64,000 nt of DNA from an uncultured Bacillota bacterium (GTDB lineage Bacteria > Bacillota > Clostridia > Lachnospirales > Lachnospiraceae), in the NCBI GenBank assembly GCA_958352855.1, contig CATWQE010000003.1:1-64000 (forward strand). The letters are read 5' to 3'. Shown here piece by piece: positions 30,052-38,871 of this stretch (its first letter is position 1; every line of letters begins with the position of its first letter). A program made the translations under genes and the position numbers. Below the pieces are notes generated by a model. It worked only from the letters and a program-made list of their open reading frames with translations, was not told where the DNA came from and made no database searches.

Positions 30052-31574
30052 ATTGCATAAAATCCCATCATAAGATAAAGTCTGGTTTCATGCAATTCCA
30101 GATTCAGATGTGTCAGTGTTTGAATGTGCTTTAACCGATATGGCAGCGTGCTTCTGTGAATCTTCAAAATCTGTGAAGTGAGTGTACTGTTTCTTTCAGA
30201 AGTAAGATAAACCTCTAAAGTTTCCAGAAGTTTTGTTCCATTTTCTTTATCATAATTCTTCAAAACAAGTAATTCCTGAGGAAAAAGGGAATTTTTGCTC
30301 AACTTTCCTATTCCCTCTGTCATCCAATATTCCAGTGCATAAGTTCTAAATTCATTATACCAAATAGTAGAAGCATGTTTTTCACTATATTCCAAAGTAA
30401 TCATAGCTTGCCTCAGATACACCGGAAATTCATAAACATCCTGAAAGACATTAGACACGCCTACATGCATAAGCCCTTCTCGAATGGAATATGCCATTTT
30501 CATTCTCAAATTATCTGCATCTAAACCACCCTTTGTGAGGTTTACCAGCATATAAATATAACCTTTGTGATAGCAGGCATAACTCCCTGGGATTTTCTCT
30601 TCTATATCCGTACAAATACTGTAGAGAAAAAATTTAGATACATCACAATCCAAAGGAGAAATCACTCCGCAAATATAGGAATCAAAAGAATCCCATTGAA
30701 GGACTTCCAATTCCTTCAACATTGCCATGCGCTCCGGTTCTTTCTCATAAATAGCATCAATCATCATGTTTTCTAAAAATTGTACATTTCCCAAGATATT
30801 GTTTCTATATCTTACTAAGACACTGATTGCCTGAGCAAAAAAAGAGATTTCATACAGGTCACTTTTCCGATATTCCCTGCCTTCCTGCTTCAATACCAAT
30901 CTACCTCTATAAATATGGTTTACCCACACATTAGCATACACCGCTTTTGTATTATCATAATCACTTTCCCACAAGCTTCCTCCTTTTGTGTTCATAGTTT
31001 CCTTATAAGACTGGCTGGTACGAAACTGATTAATTACCTCAACACTCTGCACATAACCACTTTTTCGTTCATTATAACGAATATCCTCTTCAATACTGTT
31101 ATAATCAGAACAAGCCAGTATATGATAAAACTCATCATGGTAAAACAGCGGCATCTGAAAATGCTTTGCGGCAATCTTGACAATGGTGTATAAACTATTT
31201 TCACTATTGAGCGCTTGATTTACTTCTCGCTCTAGGTCTCTATAATAAGAAAAAATCTCCTGCACGCAATTGAACAAAGTAAAAAGATTCTCTTCTCCTG
31301 ATACCCAGATATAAGAGCATCCATCTGGCAGAGAAAGGCGAATGGGTTCTTCATGCGATACAATCAAAAGACTGGCTTTTTCCCCAATGGGATAGCTATT
31401 CAAATTCTCCTGTGAAACTAAATAAATCAGCCCTTTTTGCAAATCCTCCTGTCCTGTATAAAACTGTATATCTTTTAAACACAATTCATTATTTTGCAGA
31501 AACAGAGAGGCTGAAATGCCTCTCTGTACCATCTGTTCATATAATATTTCCAGATTTAGAAAAAAGCCTGTCAA
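30039..31574 (-). CDS. PucR/CdaR-type transcriptional regulator of URO-D cluster 1
   Basis: A 511-residue regulator. The C-terminal helix-turn-helix (LTSQILKIHRSTLPYRLKHI, about 470-490) is that of the PucR family, where the DNA-binding domain is last. The N-terminal 100 residues look like a purine-catabolism-type sensor, and the middle is a GGDEF-like CdaR region of unclear function. The start is a TTG at 31574 with AGGAGG ten bases upstream. It is the last gene after URO-D and MFS genes, five bases behind the carrier, and has a same-family counterpart (61451-62905) beside the second URO-D cluster. It probably senses the substrate of that cluster. Confidence 0.82.
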   Translation of the reverse strand: MTGFFLNLEILYEQMVQRGISASLFLQNNELCLKDIQFYTGQEDLQKGLIYLVSQENLNSYPIGEKASLLIVSHEEPIRLSLPDGCSYIWVSGEENLFTLFNCVQEIFSYYRDLEREVNQALNSENSLYTIVKIAAKHFQMPLFYHDEFYHILACSDYNSIEEDIRYNERKSGYVQSVEVINQFRTSQSYKETMNTKGGSLWESDYDNTKAVYANVWVNHIYRGRLVLKQEGREYRKSDLYEISFFAQAISVLVRYRNNILGNVQFLENMMIDAIYEKEPERMAMLKELEVLQWDSFDSYICGVISPLDCDVSKFFLYSICTDIEEKIPGSYACYHKGYIYMLVNLTKGGLDADNLRMKMAYSIREGLMHVGVSNVFQDVYEFPVYLRQAMITLEYSEKHASTIWYNEFRTYALEYWMTEGIGKLSKNSLFPQELLVLKNYDKENGTKLLETLEVYLTSERNSTLTSQILKIHRSTLPYRLKHIQTLTHLNLELHETRLYLMMGFYAIKRL

Positions 31575-31579
31575 CGTTA

Positions 31580-32947
31580 CTAATCCTCCTGTTTTAACCG
31601 ATATCCAAATCCCAGAATTGCCGCTCCCGCAAGAATGACCAACGCAGGTAATATCATAAATCCAATACTAATTCCCCTCTGCATTTCCTCTGTTGCTGCT
31701 AAAGGATCCACCCCGACATCAAAATGGGCAAGTGATAAGCAGGCGCTAATTAAAATTCCCCTCATAATAATTCCTACTTTAATAGGTACTGTCAACAAAC
31801 CCATAACGATTCCTGTCACATCATAGCCTAGTTTAGAACCGCTATATGCAGCACATTTTGCATATAATTCCGGGTCGCAGGAATTTGTCATATTCATAGA
31901 AAACAGTAAAATACACATAAGTACCATAACTGCCATTGTATTCTTGTACACCAGGAATGCACTGATTCCAGATACTCCCATAACAAGATATCCCAAAATC
32001 ACAGTTCGTTTTGCACTAAATTTCGCCACAATAAACCGGGAGCAATAAGAAGCTCCTATGCCAAGAAGGTTTGCAGCAAACAAAAATCCTGTCAACAATC
32101 CTTTATCCTTTGACACGTATTCAAAATAATAAATAGCAAGTCCGTTTACCAGGAACAACACAATGTATTTTGTAATATTTGAGGCGAAAAGAAAAATCAA
32201 ATGTGGATTACAGCCAATAGCTGCAAGAGCGCTAACTTTCTTCTGCTTTTGCTGTTTTGTTCTTGCTGTTTCTTCCGCTATTCTTTTTAATTCCTCTTCT
32301 CCGGTCTCCTCATAACCCTTTGTCATTCTAAAATGTGCGTAATATCCTGCCGCCATCAAAGCTGCAAAAGAAAATGCAGTTGCAGCGTAAGCATTGGTCT
32401 CTCCTAAAAATCCTGCGAAGGCTGCTACCGTAGCCGGTCCTACATAGGAGTATACCACAGTTGCCAAAGATGTCCACACCATTCTGGTAGAAGAAAGTGC
32501 CATGCGTTCCTTTTGAGTCTTTCCCACAATATTAATCATAGAAATATTAGCAACAAAAGGAATATTCCAGGCAATCCTGCTGGTAATCATAGCCAGGGTT
32601 ATAAAAATTGCTCCTGCTATCCCATTGGATATCTTCACGAATTGCATTGCGTATAAAAAAGGAACCAACCAAGGGGTAAGAATGAGCCAGGAGCGGTAAC
32701 GTCCCCATTTTCTGGGCTTTATCCGATTTAAAAGGGGGCCGTAAAGACAGGATAAAACGGCATCTACTACTGCCGAAATAGTGGTCATTACCGTAACTGC
32801 ACTCAAAGAAAATTTTGCAATATTCGTAAAGAAATAGCTTGCATAAAACGTGTCAATATTAGACATTAGAGTAAATCCAAGGTCTCCTACACCAAAAAAC
32901 TTTTTTAAAGACCTACTTAGTCCTTTTTGATTCTTCATTTCTGCCAC
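31580..32947 (-). CDS. MFS transporter of the GPH (melibiose carrier-like) type
   Basis: A 455-residue membrane protein with about 12 helices. The start LKKFFGVGDLGFTLMSNID and the loop PLLNRIKPRKWGRYRSWL are the signature of glycoside-pentoside-hexuronide symporters. It lies between a URO-D-like gene and a pucR-like regulator, so it probably brings in the substrate of the URO-D-like protein, perhaps a methylated or glycosidic compound. A GTG start at 32947 follows AAGGGGTG. The substrate is not known. Confidence 0.85.
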   Translation of the reverse strand: MAEMKNQKGLSRSLKKFFGVGDLGFTLMSNIDTFYASYFFTNIAKFSLSAVTVMTTISAVVDAVLSCLYGPLLNRIKPRKWGRYRSWLILTPWLVPFLYAMQFVKISNGIAGAIFITLAMITSRIAWNIPFVANISMINIVGKTQKERMALSSTRMVWTSLATVVYSYVGPATVAAFAGFLGETNAYAATAFSFAALMAAGYYAHFRMTKGYEETGEEELKRIAEETARTKQQKQKKVSALAAIGCNPHLIFLFASNITKYIVLFLVNGLAIYYFEYVSKDKGLLTGFLFAANLLGIGASYCSRFIVAKFSAKRTVILGYLVMGVSGISAFLVYKNTMAVMVLMCILLFSMNMTNSCDPELYAKCAAYSGSKLGYDVTGIVMGLLTVPIKVGIIMRGILISACLSLAHFDVGVDPLAATEEMQRGISIGFMILPALVILAGAAILGFGYRLKQED

Positions 32948-32979
32948 AAAATCACCCCTTCTCTTTTTTTTCTAAAAAA

Positions 32980-33975
32980 TTAATACTTAAAGTATTGTTC
33001 CGATACTCTTGCAATCTCTTCTGAAATAGTATCATAAACTCCCGGATAAATAGACTCCGGACCACCCATGGTATTACAAGGAATATAAAATCTGGTGCCA
33101 TTGCTCTGACATGCCTCTTCTACTACTTTTGCAATAGCTTCTCTTGTCCAATCCTTCCTGTCTACTTTTCCACTATCAATACCGCCCATGAATGTAATTT
33201 GACCGCCATATTTTTCAACCAGTTCCGGTATATTATTTGTACTCATGGTTCCCTGCCAGATATCAATTCCCATGCGAATCATAGAAGGTACAAGATTTGC
33301 GGCAAAAGAATCCGAATGGTGAATAATCAGTTCCACTCCATGTTCCTTATAATAACCATATACTTTTTTATAGGCTGGTTCAAAATATTCCTCAAACATT
33401 TCTGCTGACATAAAAGAACTCTGCTGTGTCCCCCAGTCATCGTGATGAAAAATGGCATCTGGTTTCAGATACTTACAAATCTCTGCTGCGTACTGAAGTT
33501 CCCATTCTGTAATATAATCCACTAATTCATGCATGGCTTCCGGCTCTTCATAAAAATTCATCATACAATTTTGAATCTCCTGTAAATAATGGCACTGTTC
33601 AAAAATTCCAGGAGCTATAAATGGAGCTACAAAATATTCTTTCCGGTCTATTTTTTCTACTTCTTTTATAAAAGGTTCCCACTCTTCTTCTGAAAAAATA
33701 ACATTAGGAGCTTTTACATAATCCCGCCAGTTAGAAAGGTCTTTACAAACAATATGCTCTGCATCATGTACAGGGAATGGACCTGGCATTCCTTCTGGAA
33801 AAGAAATGGTAACGCCCCAGGCATTTTTTACATTAGGTCCTCCTTTCTGTGGCATTGGATTACGCACAGTATATGGAGTTCCATAAACCAAAGCAATTGC
33901 CTCATACTGATTCACATACCTGTCTGGATTTCCTCCATGAATTGTTTCCAATAAATTCTGTTTTTTTGTCAACAT
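32980..33975 (-). CDS. URO-D superfamily protein (methyltransferase-like), cluster 1
   Basis: A 331-residue TIM-barrel protein of the uroporphyrinogen decarboxylase / MtaA-CmuA superfamily, whose members decarboxylate porphyrinogens or move methyl groups from corrinoid proteins. Matching parts are FHHDDWGTQQSSFMS, the WQGTMSTNNIPELVEKYGG strand and MGGIDSG near the C-terminus. The zinc-binding H-x-C of methyltransferases is not seen; the strand reads IIHHSDSFAANL, i.e. an HHxD variant. There is no heme-synthesis gene nearby, so a catabolic role is more likely than HemE. It is the first gene of an operon with a carrier and a PucR regulator; a promoter is at 34026-34054. Confidence 0.8.
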   Translation of the reverse strand: MLTKKQNLLETIHGGNPDRYVNQYEAIALVYGTPYTVRNPMPQKGGPNVKNAWGVTISFPEGMPGPFPVHDAEHIVCKDLSNWRDYVKAPNVIFSEEEWEPFIKEVEKIDRKEYFVAPFIAPGIFEQCHYLQEIQNCMMNFYEEPEAMHELVDYITEWELQYAAEICKYLKPDAIFHHDDWGTQQSSFMSAEMFEEYFEPAYKKVYGYYKEHGVELIIHHSDSFAANLVPSMIRMGIDIWQGTMSTNNIPELVEKYGGQITFMGGIDSGKVDRKDWTREAIAKVVEEACQSNGTRFYIPCNTMGGPESIYPGVYDTISEEIARVSEQYFKY

Positions 33976-34025
33976 ATCCGTTCTCTCCTTTCGCTTTTGT
34001 TTTATGCACTTTTTCTATAATTTAT

Positions 34026-34054
34026 ATTATAAACCACCTTGTTTCTACACACAA
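34026..34054 (-). promoter_or_regulatory. Promoter of URO-D cluster 1
   Basis: On the minus strand TTGTGT (34049-34054) and TATAAT (34026-34031) are exactly 17 bases apart, ahead of the URO-D gene starting at 33975, which has AAAGGAG before its ATG. Confidence 0.65.
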
Positions 34055-34077
34055 TTAACCAATCAGTCGATGAATAC

Positions 34078-34105
34078 AAAAAGGATTCGACACAGTGTCG
34101 AATCC
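34078..34105 (-). terminator. Terminator of the DD-carboxypeptidase gene
   Basis: Perfect arms GGATTCGACA (34083-34092) and TGTCGAATCC (34096-34105) with a three-base loop, and A-rich flanks that give a T-run on the minus strand. It lies 16 bases past the stop at 34121. Confidence 0.85.
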
Positions 34106-34120
34106 TTTCTCATTTTCCTT

Positions 34121-35107
34121 TTATTCACTTTTCCCTATCTGCTCATACACCTTCACTGCATCTGTTACGTGAAATCCCTCTGTGTACAAATTTCCATCTG
34201 CTTTTGCTGTAACCAGCACATATTTTCTTCCGTTTATCTCTGCAAGGCTGGCAAGGCACAGGCCTGCTGCGTCTGTATATCCTGTCTTTCCGCCCAGAAT
34301 TTTTCCACCTGTCACTTCCATGGTATCCAGATTCTTATATAAGGTACTTTTCAGTTCAATACCTTCCGGATGCTCCTTAGTTGCCGTAGTAGTATAAGTA
34401 TCTGTGGTAAAGACTTTGTAGAATTCCTCATTCTGCAATGCTTCCCTTAGGAGTTTTGCTAAATCTTCCACTGTCGAATAATTATCTTCGTGATGAAAAC
34501 CGGATACATCTGCAAAATGGGTATGTTTCAGTCCAAGTTCTTCTGCTTTTTTGTTCATGAGTTTTAAGTATTCTTCTTCGGTACCTGCCACTTCTCTGGC
34601 TATGGTCATACAACAGTCAGCTCCAGAAGAGAGAATAGCTCCATAAAGCAAATCTTCTGCTTTTACTTTTTCTCCCATTTCAAAACCGGCTACAGACGCA
34701 TGATTTTCAATCAAGGCGCCCTGGATTTCAGCGGGAATAGTAACTTCCTTCTGCAAGTCCTTCAGATTTTCTGCTCCAACCAATACCGTCATAATTTTTG
34801 TAAGAGACGCCGGGTAAATCTTATTGGTACTGTTTTTCTCCGCTATTATCTTACCTGTTTTTTCATCTATTAAAATAGCGTTTTCGCTGTATAAGCTCCC
34901 CAAATCCACCTGTAACTTGGGTATTGCTTCTTCTTTCACTTTTACTTCCTGTTTCTTCTCCTGCGGTTTGCTTTCTTTTTCTTTTTTCTTGTTTCCGGCC
35001 AGTGTCGCACCCAGAATCACCACCAAAAGTAAAATACCAATTCCGGTTGCCAGCAATATCATTTTCTGACGTCTCACCTGGCGCATCCGTTCTTCTTTTT
35101 TTGACAT
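34121..35107 (-). CDS. D-alanyl-D-alanine carboxypeptidase (S11 family, DacF-like)
   Basis: A 328-residue low-molecular-weight PBP that trims the terminal D-Ala of wall peptides. One N-terminal membrane helix (about 15-37), a charged linker, then the S11 motifs: YPASLTKIMTVLV (SxxK), SSGADCC in place of the usual SxN, and GGKTGYTD (KTG). The second motif reads SGA rather than SxN, as in some relatives. ATG at 35107 has AGGAG eight bases upstream. The usual C-terminal DacF membrane-binding domain is not present; anchoring is by the N-terminal helix. Confidence 0.88.
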   Translation of the reverse strand: MSKKEERMRQVRRQKMILLATGIGILLLVVILGATLAGNKKKEKESKPQEKKQEVKVKEEAIPKLQVDLGSLYSENAILIDEKTGKIIAEKNSTNKIYPASLTKIMTVLVGAENLKDLQKEVTIPAEIQGALIENHASVAGFEMGEKVKAEDLLYGAILSSGADCCMTIAREVAGTEEEYLKLMNKKAEELGLKHTHFADVSGFHHEDNYSTVEDLAKLLREALQNEEFYKVFTTDTYTTTATKEHPEGIELKSTLYKNLDTMEVTGGKILGGKTGYTDAAGLCLASLAEINGRKYVLVTAKADGNLYTEGFHVTDAVKVYEQIGKSE

Positions 35108-35128
35108 TCTGCACTCTCCTTCCACTGC

Positions 35129-35578
35129 TTAATAGCTCTTTAACTCTCCCTTTTTCCCTGGTTCATAAATCAGTTCACTGATATCCTCTGATACAAACAA
35201 CTCCAGATTCCTCATAAAGTCACTGGCAAGTTTATATTCCGAAATCCGCTCCATTGGAACCCAGAAGACTTCTCCTTCTTCTGAGGATTGCAGGTTTCCC
35301 GAAAAACAATTGGTTTTATAAAAGAATACCATAGAACGTACTCCATCCTCAAACCATTCCTTTACACCACACAGCTTCACATTTTCAATATCAAGCCCTG
35401 TTTCTTCTTTAATTTCCCGTATCACAGATGGCACCAAAGCCTCCCCCGGCTCCACGTGCCCTCCCGGAAAGGTCACTCCGGGCCAGCTTTTCTTACGCCG
35501 GTTCTGCATAAGGACATTTCCATTATCGTCATATATCATACAAATATTCATTAATTCCGTAGTTTCGTATTCATGCAT
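35129..35578 (-). CDS. NUDIX hydrolase (MutT-like)
   Basis: A 149-residue protein with a full Nudix box, GHVEPGEALVPSVIREIKEE followed by TGL (about residues 37-59), giving the metal-binding REXXEE. It hydrolyses nucleoside diphosphate-linked compounds; cleaning of 8-oxo-dGTP is one option, but the substrate is not fixed. The start MHEYETTELMNICMIYDDNGNV is usual for Firmicute members. It precedes the carboxypeptidase gene by 22 bases and may share its transcript. Confidence 0.9.
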   Translation of the reverse strand: MHEYETTELMNICMIYDDNGNVLMQNRRKKSWPGVTFPGGHVEPGEALVPSVIREIKEETGLDIENVKLCGVKEWFEDGVRSMVFFYKTNCFSGNLQSSEEGEVFWVPMERISEYKLASDFMRNLELFVSEDISELIYEPGKKGELKSY

Positions 35579-35595
35579 GACCCTGGTCTCTCCTC

Positions 35596-36906
35596 TTACT
35601 TTCTAATCTTAGCATTTGGATAAATATGATCCATTCTTGCATCATCAAAATGAAGGTCTAAAAATTCTTCCAACGCATTTTCTGCCTTGGGATTTACCTG
35701 TCGGTCACTATAACGGTATAACGCCAAAGCCGAAATACCAATATTTACCGTCATAAGCACCACTGCAATCCAAATCATTGGCTTTCCAACCTTCTTTGGT
35801 ATCTTTTCAATCCATTTTGAAAAGAATGGATATAGAAACTTCAACCACACAACAGCCGCAATTCCCCAGAAGAAGCAAAACAGTAAATTAATTCTGCCGC
35901 CTAGGTTAAAGGGAATCTTGCTGTAATCCCAAAATACAGTGCCAAATACCAATTCAGTAAACACACTGCAGATATATTCATAAGCGCCTCCAAGTACAGT
36001 TCCTGCCAGAAAAATCGTACTGTCCCGTTTATCCTTATATTTATACAGAAACGCTGTTAAAAAAGCACATCCCAGTCCCCACACAATGCTAAAAGGACCA
36101 TATACCACACTGCTTCTGCTCATCCATACGCCAGCAGTAATTCTACAGAAAATGGTCTCTGTAATATCACCCAGAAAAGCGCCTAAGAAAAACAGAGCAG
36201 CCAATTTATAAAAGCAGCAGCCACTGGCAAATACGTCCTTATTTCTCTCTTCACAGGTTTCTTCCGGATTCGTTTGTAGGATGTTTGGGAAGGCATTCAC
36301 CATACGCCGCTGAATCCGTCTGGTCAGAGCATTTCCGAATCCGTCTGTGACATCCTGAACATAATCCATAAATCTCCGCATCTCTATGGAATGATGAATT
36401 TTCAGTACCGTCAAAACACAGCATATCGTATCAATGAACAAAAGCACGCTGAGAATGAGAAGTATAATCTCTTCCACCTGCTTGGGAATCAAATCTGCCA
36501 GACTGAAAATCAGTGGATTAAAAAACCAGATACAAAGAGCTGCAATTATTCCAAAAAACACCATAGAAAGCAGGTTCAAATAACCTTGAAACTGAAATCT
36601 GGACTTACTATAGTCCCACCATTTCCGCTCAAATACATGCTCCAGAATCATGCTGGTAATCAGAATCAGAACAAAAGCAATGACGCTGCCTCCCAGAATC
36701 AAAAAGAAAATATGGTGCTTTAATTCCGGCAGAAAAATACTATACGCAAGCCCAATGACACCATATATGGGACACAAAGGAAGATTCAAAAATCCTGTGT
36801 TTACAAACCTTTTCCTTCTAAGGGCATTGGCAACAACTCCGGCGCACCATCCTACAAAGGAATAAATATAAAAAATCCAAAAAAGTTCCCTCCAGGTATA
36901 AATCAT
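35596..36906 (-). CDS. CmpB-like putative ABC transporter permease family membrane protein
   Basis: A 436-residue membrane protein with two similar halves, each with about five helices: FYIYSFVGWCAGVVANALRR with LPLCPIYGVIG in the first, and AFLGDITETIFCRITAGVW with YGPFSIVWGLG in the second. This matches the family Pfam calls putative ABC transporter (CmpB, DUF1113). No ATPase partner is near, so the transport label is uncertain. The pair of halves points to an internal duplication. It lies 17 bases upstream of the NUDIX gene. Confidence 0.75.
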   Translation of the reverse strand: MIYTWRELFWIFYIYSFVGWCAGVVANALRRKRFVNTGFLNLPLCPIYGVIGLAYSIFLPELKHHIFFLILGGSVIAFVLILITSMILEHVFERKWWDYSKSRFQFQGYLNLLSMVFFGIIAALCIWFFNPLIFSLADLIPKQVEEIILLILSVLLFIDTICCVLTVLKIHHSIEMRRFMDYVQDVTDGFGNALTRRIQRRMVNAFPNILQTNPEETCEERNKDVFASGCCFYKLAALFFLGAFLGDITETIFCRITAGVWMSRSSVVYGPFSIVWGLGCAFLTAFLYKYKDKRDSTIFLAGTVLGGAYEYICSVFTELVFGTVFWDYSKIPFNLGGRINLLFCFFWGIAAVVWLKFLYPFFSKWIEKIPKKVGKPMIWIAVVLMTVNIGISALALYRYSDRQVNPKAENALEEFLDLHFDDARMDHIYPNAKIRK

Positions 36907-37006
36907 ACAATACTCCTACTCTTTCATAATTTATGTTAAAAAACCTCGAATCGTGTCAAGTATTGTAGTACAAGAACGAACTGGTGTCAACCAAAGAATT
37001 TCTAAA

Positions 37007-37054
37007 GAAAAAAGCAGAACGAAATAGCTTTCTCTCACTATCCCGCTCTGCTTT
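37007..37054 (-). terminator. Long terminator of the Na/Pi cotransporter gene
   Basis: Arms 37011-37027 and 37038-37054 form a 17-bp stem (with G-U pairs) around a 10-base loop, followed by TTTTTT on the minus strand. It lies 34 bases after the stop at 37088. Confidence 0.85.
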
Positions 37055-37087
37055 AAGCTTTCTATATTCTTCTGTTTTTTAGACTGC

Positions 37088-38737
37088 TTATGCGCCTACT
37101 TTACCAAGACCCATTTCCTGTCCAATATTCAGGATATGGTCACCGATTCGCTCAAAGTCTGTAAGCATTTCTGAGTAAATAATGCATCCCTCTTCTGAGC
37201 AGGTTCCTTTTTGCATACGTACCAGTTGTTTCTGACGGTAATCGTCTGTCATATCGTCAATCTGCTGCTCCAGCTTTTCAATGGCTTTCACATCCTGATT
37301 ATCACCCTGCTGATTATGATGAATTTCATTCAAAAACTCCAACGCTTTAATACAAACCTCTTTCATTGCATCAATTTCCACACGTACTTCCTGTGAAAAA
37401 CTGATTCCCTGCTTTTCAATCAGTTTTGTATACCCACAGATGTTCATGGCATGGTCGCCAATTCGCTCTACATTTCCGCACACCTTAAACAATGCGCTGA
37501 TATACTGGGAGTCCCTTGGATTGCTTTCATTAACCAGAACCTTGGAAATATACTTGGAAATTTCCTTATTCAGATAGTCAATGTATTCTTCTCTTTCCTG
37601 TACTGTTTCCAGATTTTCTGTAGTTCCTGCTTTCACAGCCTGGAAACTGGCCTCTACATTTTCTTTCGCCATATCAATCATACGATGAAGTTCTTTTTTA
37701 ATACCAGTTACTGCAATGGCAGACAGACCAATCTGAGTATCTCTTTTTGTTTCCATTGGACGGATAAATTCCATATGCATAACATCTGCCTGCTCGTCCT
37801 GTTTCTCTGGAAGAATCCGTACTGCCGCTTTTGCCAGATAATTTCCAAAAGGCAGTAACAGCAATGTTGTCACAATGTTAAACAGTGTGTGCATATTTGC
37901 AATCTGTGACGCCACATTGTCTGGTGTCAGGCTCTCTACCAAACTTGTCAGCGGAGTGGTAATGCAGACAATTGTGAAAATAGTTGTACCAATTAAGTTA
38001 AACATCAAATGAATAACTGTAGTACGTTTTGCGTTTCTGCTGGTACCGATAGCTGCTAAGATGGCAGTGATACAGGTACCGATATTCTGTCCGAACAAAA
38101 CATACACAGCATTGGATAATCCAATAAGGCCGCTTCCTGCTAATGCCTGAAGAATACCTACCGATGCGGAAGAGGACTGAATCACTGCTGTAAATACCGC
38201 GCCTGCCAGAATACCCAGCACTGGGTTTGAGAATTTTGTCATAAGAGAGACAAAAGCTTCTGATTCACGCAGAGGCATCATAGCGCCGCTCATCATTTCC
38301 ATTCCAATAAACAAAATACCAAGTCCGGCTACAATCAATCCATAGTGATGAACCTTCTGTTTCTTTACAAAGACAATCAGTGCTACGCCACAAAAGGCAA
38401 AGAGCGGAGCCAACTGTCCCACATCTAATGCAATTAACTGTCCTGTAATGGTAGTACCAATGTTAGCACCCATAATAATCCATACTGCCTGTTTCAATGT
38501 CATCATACCGGAGTTTACAAATCCTACTACCATAACGGTTGTGGCAGAGGAGGACTGAATCACCGCTGTAATTCCGGCTCCTACTAAAACTCCAAGGAAA
38601 CGGTTGGCAGTTAGTTTCTCTAAAATCTGTTTCATCTTGTTTCCGGCTGCAGCTTCCAGACCATTGCTCATCATCTGCATACCGTACAGGAATAACGCCA
38701 ATCCTCCTAAAAGGCTAAAAAAATCTGTAATCTTCAC
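37088..38737 (-). CDS. Na/Pi cotransporter family protein with PhoU-like domain
   Basis: A 549-residue protein. The membrane part (1-310) has two inverted Na/Pi repeats, each with the hallmark QSSSATTVMVVGFVNSGMM and QSSSASVGILQALAGSGL; the C-terminal cytoplasmic part (340-540) is a PhoU-like helical bundle (GNVERIGDHAMNI, FERIGDHILNIGQ). Import of phosphate with sodium is the expected role. The GTG start at 38737 has GGGAGG seven bases upstream, while an ATG at 38752 does not. Tandem Pho-box-like repeats lie about 95 bases upstream. Confidence 0.9.
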   Translation of the reverse strand: MKITDFFSLLGGLALFLYGMQMMSNGLEAAAGNKMKQILEKLTANRFLGVLVGAGITAVIQSSSATTVMVVGFVNSGMMTLKQAVWIIMGANIGTTITGQLIALDVGQLAPLFAFCGVALIVFVKKQKVHHYGLIVAGLGILFIGMEMMSGAMMPLRESEAFVSLMTKFSNPVLGILAGAVFTAVIQSSSASVGILQALAGSGLIGLSNAVYVLFGQNIGTCITAILAAIGTSRNAKRTTVIHLMFNLIGTTIFTIVCITTPLTSLVESLTPDNVASQIANMHTLFNIVTTLLLLPFGNYLAKAAVRILPEKQDEQADVMHMEFIRPMETKRDTQIGLSAIAVTGIKKELHRMIDMAKENVEASFQAVKAGTTENLETVQEREEYIDYLNKEISKYISKVLVNESNPRDSQYISALFKVCGNVERIGDHAMNICGYTKLIEKQGISFSQEVRVEIDAMKEVCIKALEFLNEIHHNQQGDNQDVKAIEKLEQQIDDMTDDYRQKQLVRMQKGTCSEEGCIIYSEMLTDFERIGDHILNIGQEMGLGKVGA

Positions 38738-38830
38738 GTTTTTTCCTCCCATGTGGTTTACTAAAAGTTTACTATTATTTTATCTCTTCCTTACCTTTAT
38801 ACCTTTTATGGGAGGTTCCTGCAATATTTT

Positions 38831-38870
38831 ATACAGAGATTTAACATACTTTACAGAGATTTAACATTGG
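38831..38870 (-). promoter_or_regulatory. Tandem Pho-box-like repeats upstream of the phosphate cotransporter
   Basis: Two direct copies of a 20-bp unit (38831-38850 and 38851-38870) share TACAGAGATTTAACAT. Read on the plus strand this gives TTTAACA, TTTACAG and TTTAACA at 10-bp steps, similar to the TTAACA-based PhoP boxes of Firmicutes. Its place upstream of an Na/Pi cotransporter supports phosphate control; PhoP binding itself is inference. Confidence 0.5.
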
Positions 38871-38871
38871 T

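Noticed and set aside
32980..33975. hemE (heme biosynthesis)
   Set aside because: The HemE N-terminal motif is absent, no other heme gene is near, and the context is a carrier plus a PucR regulator.
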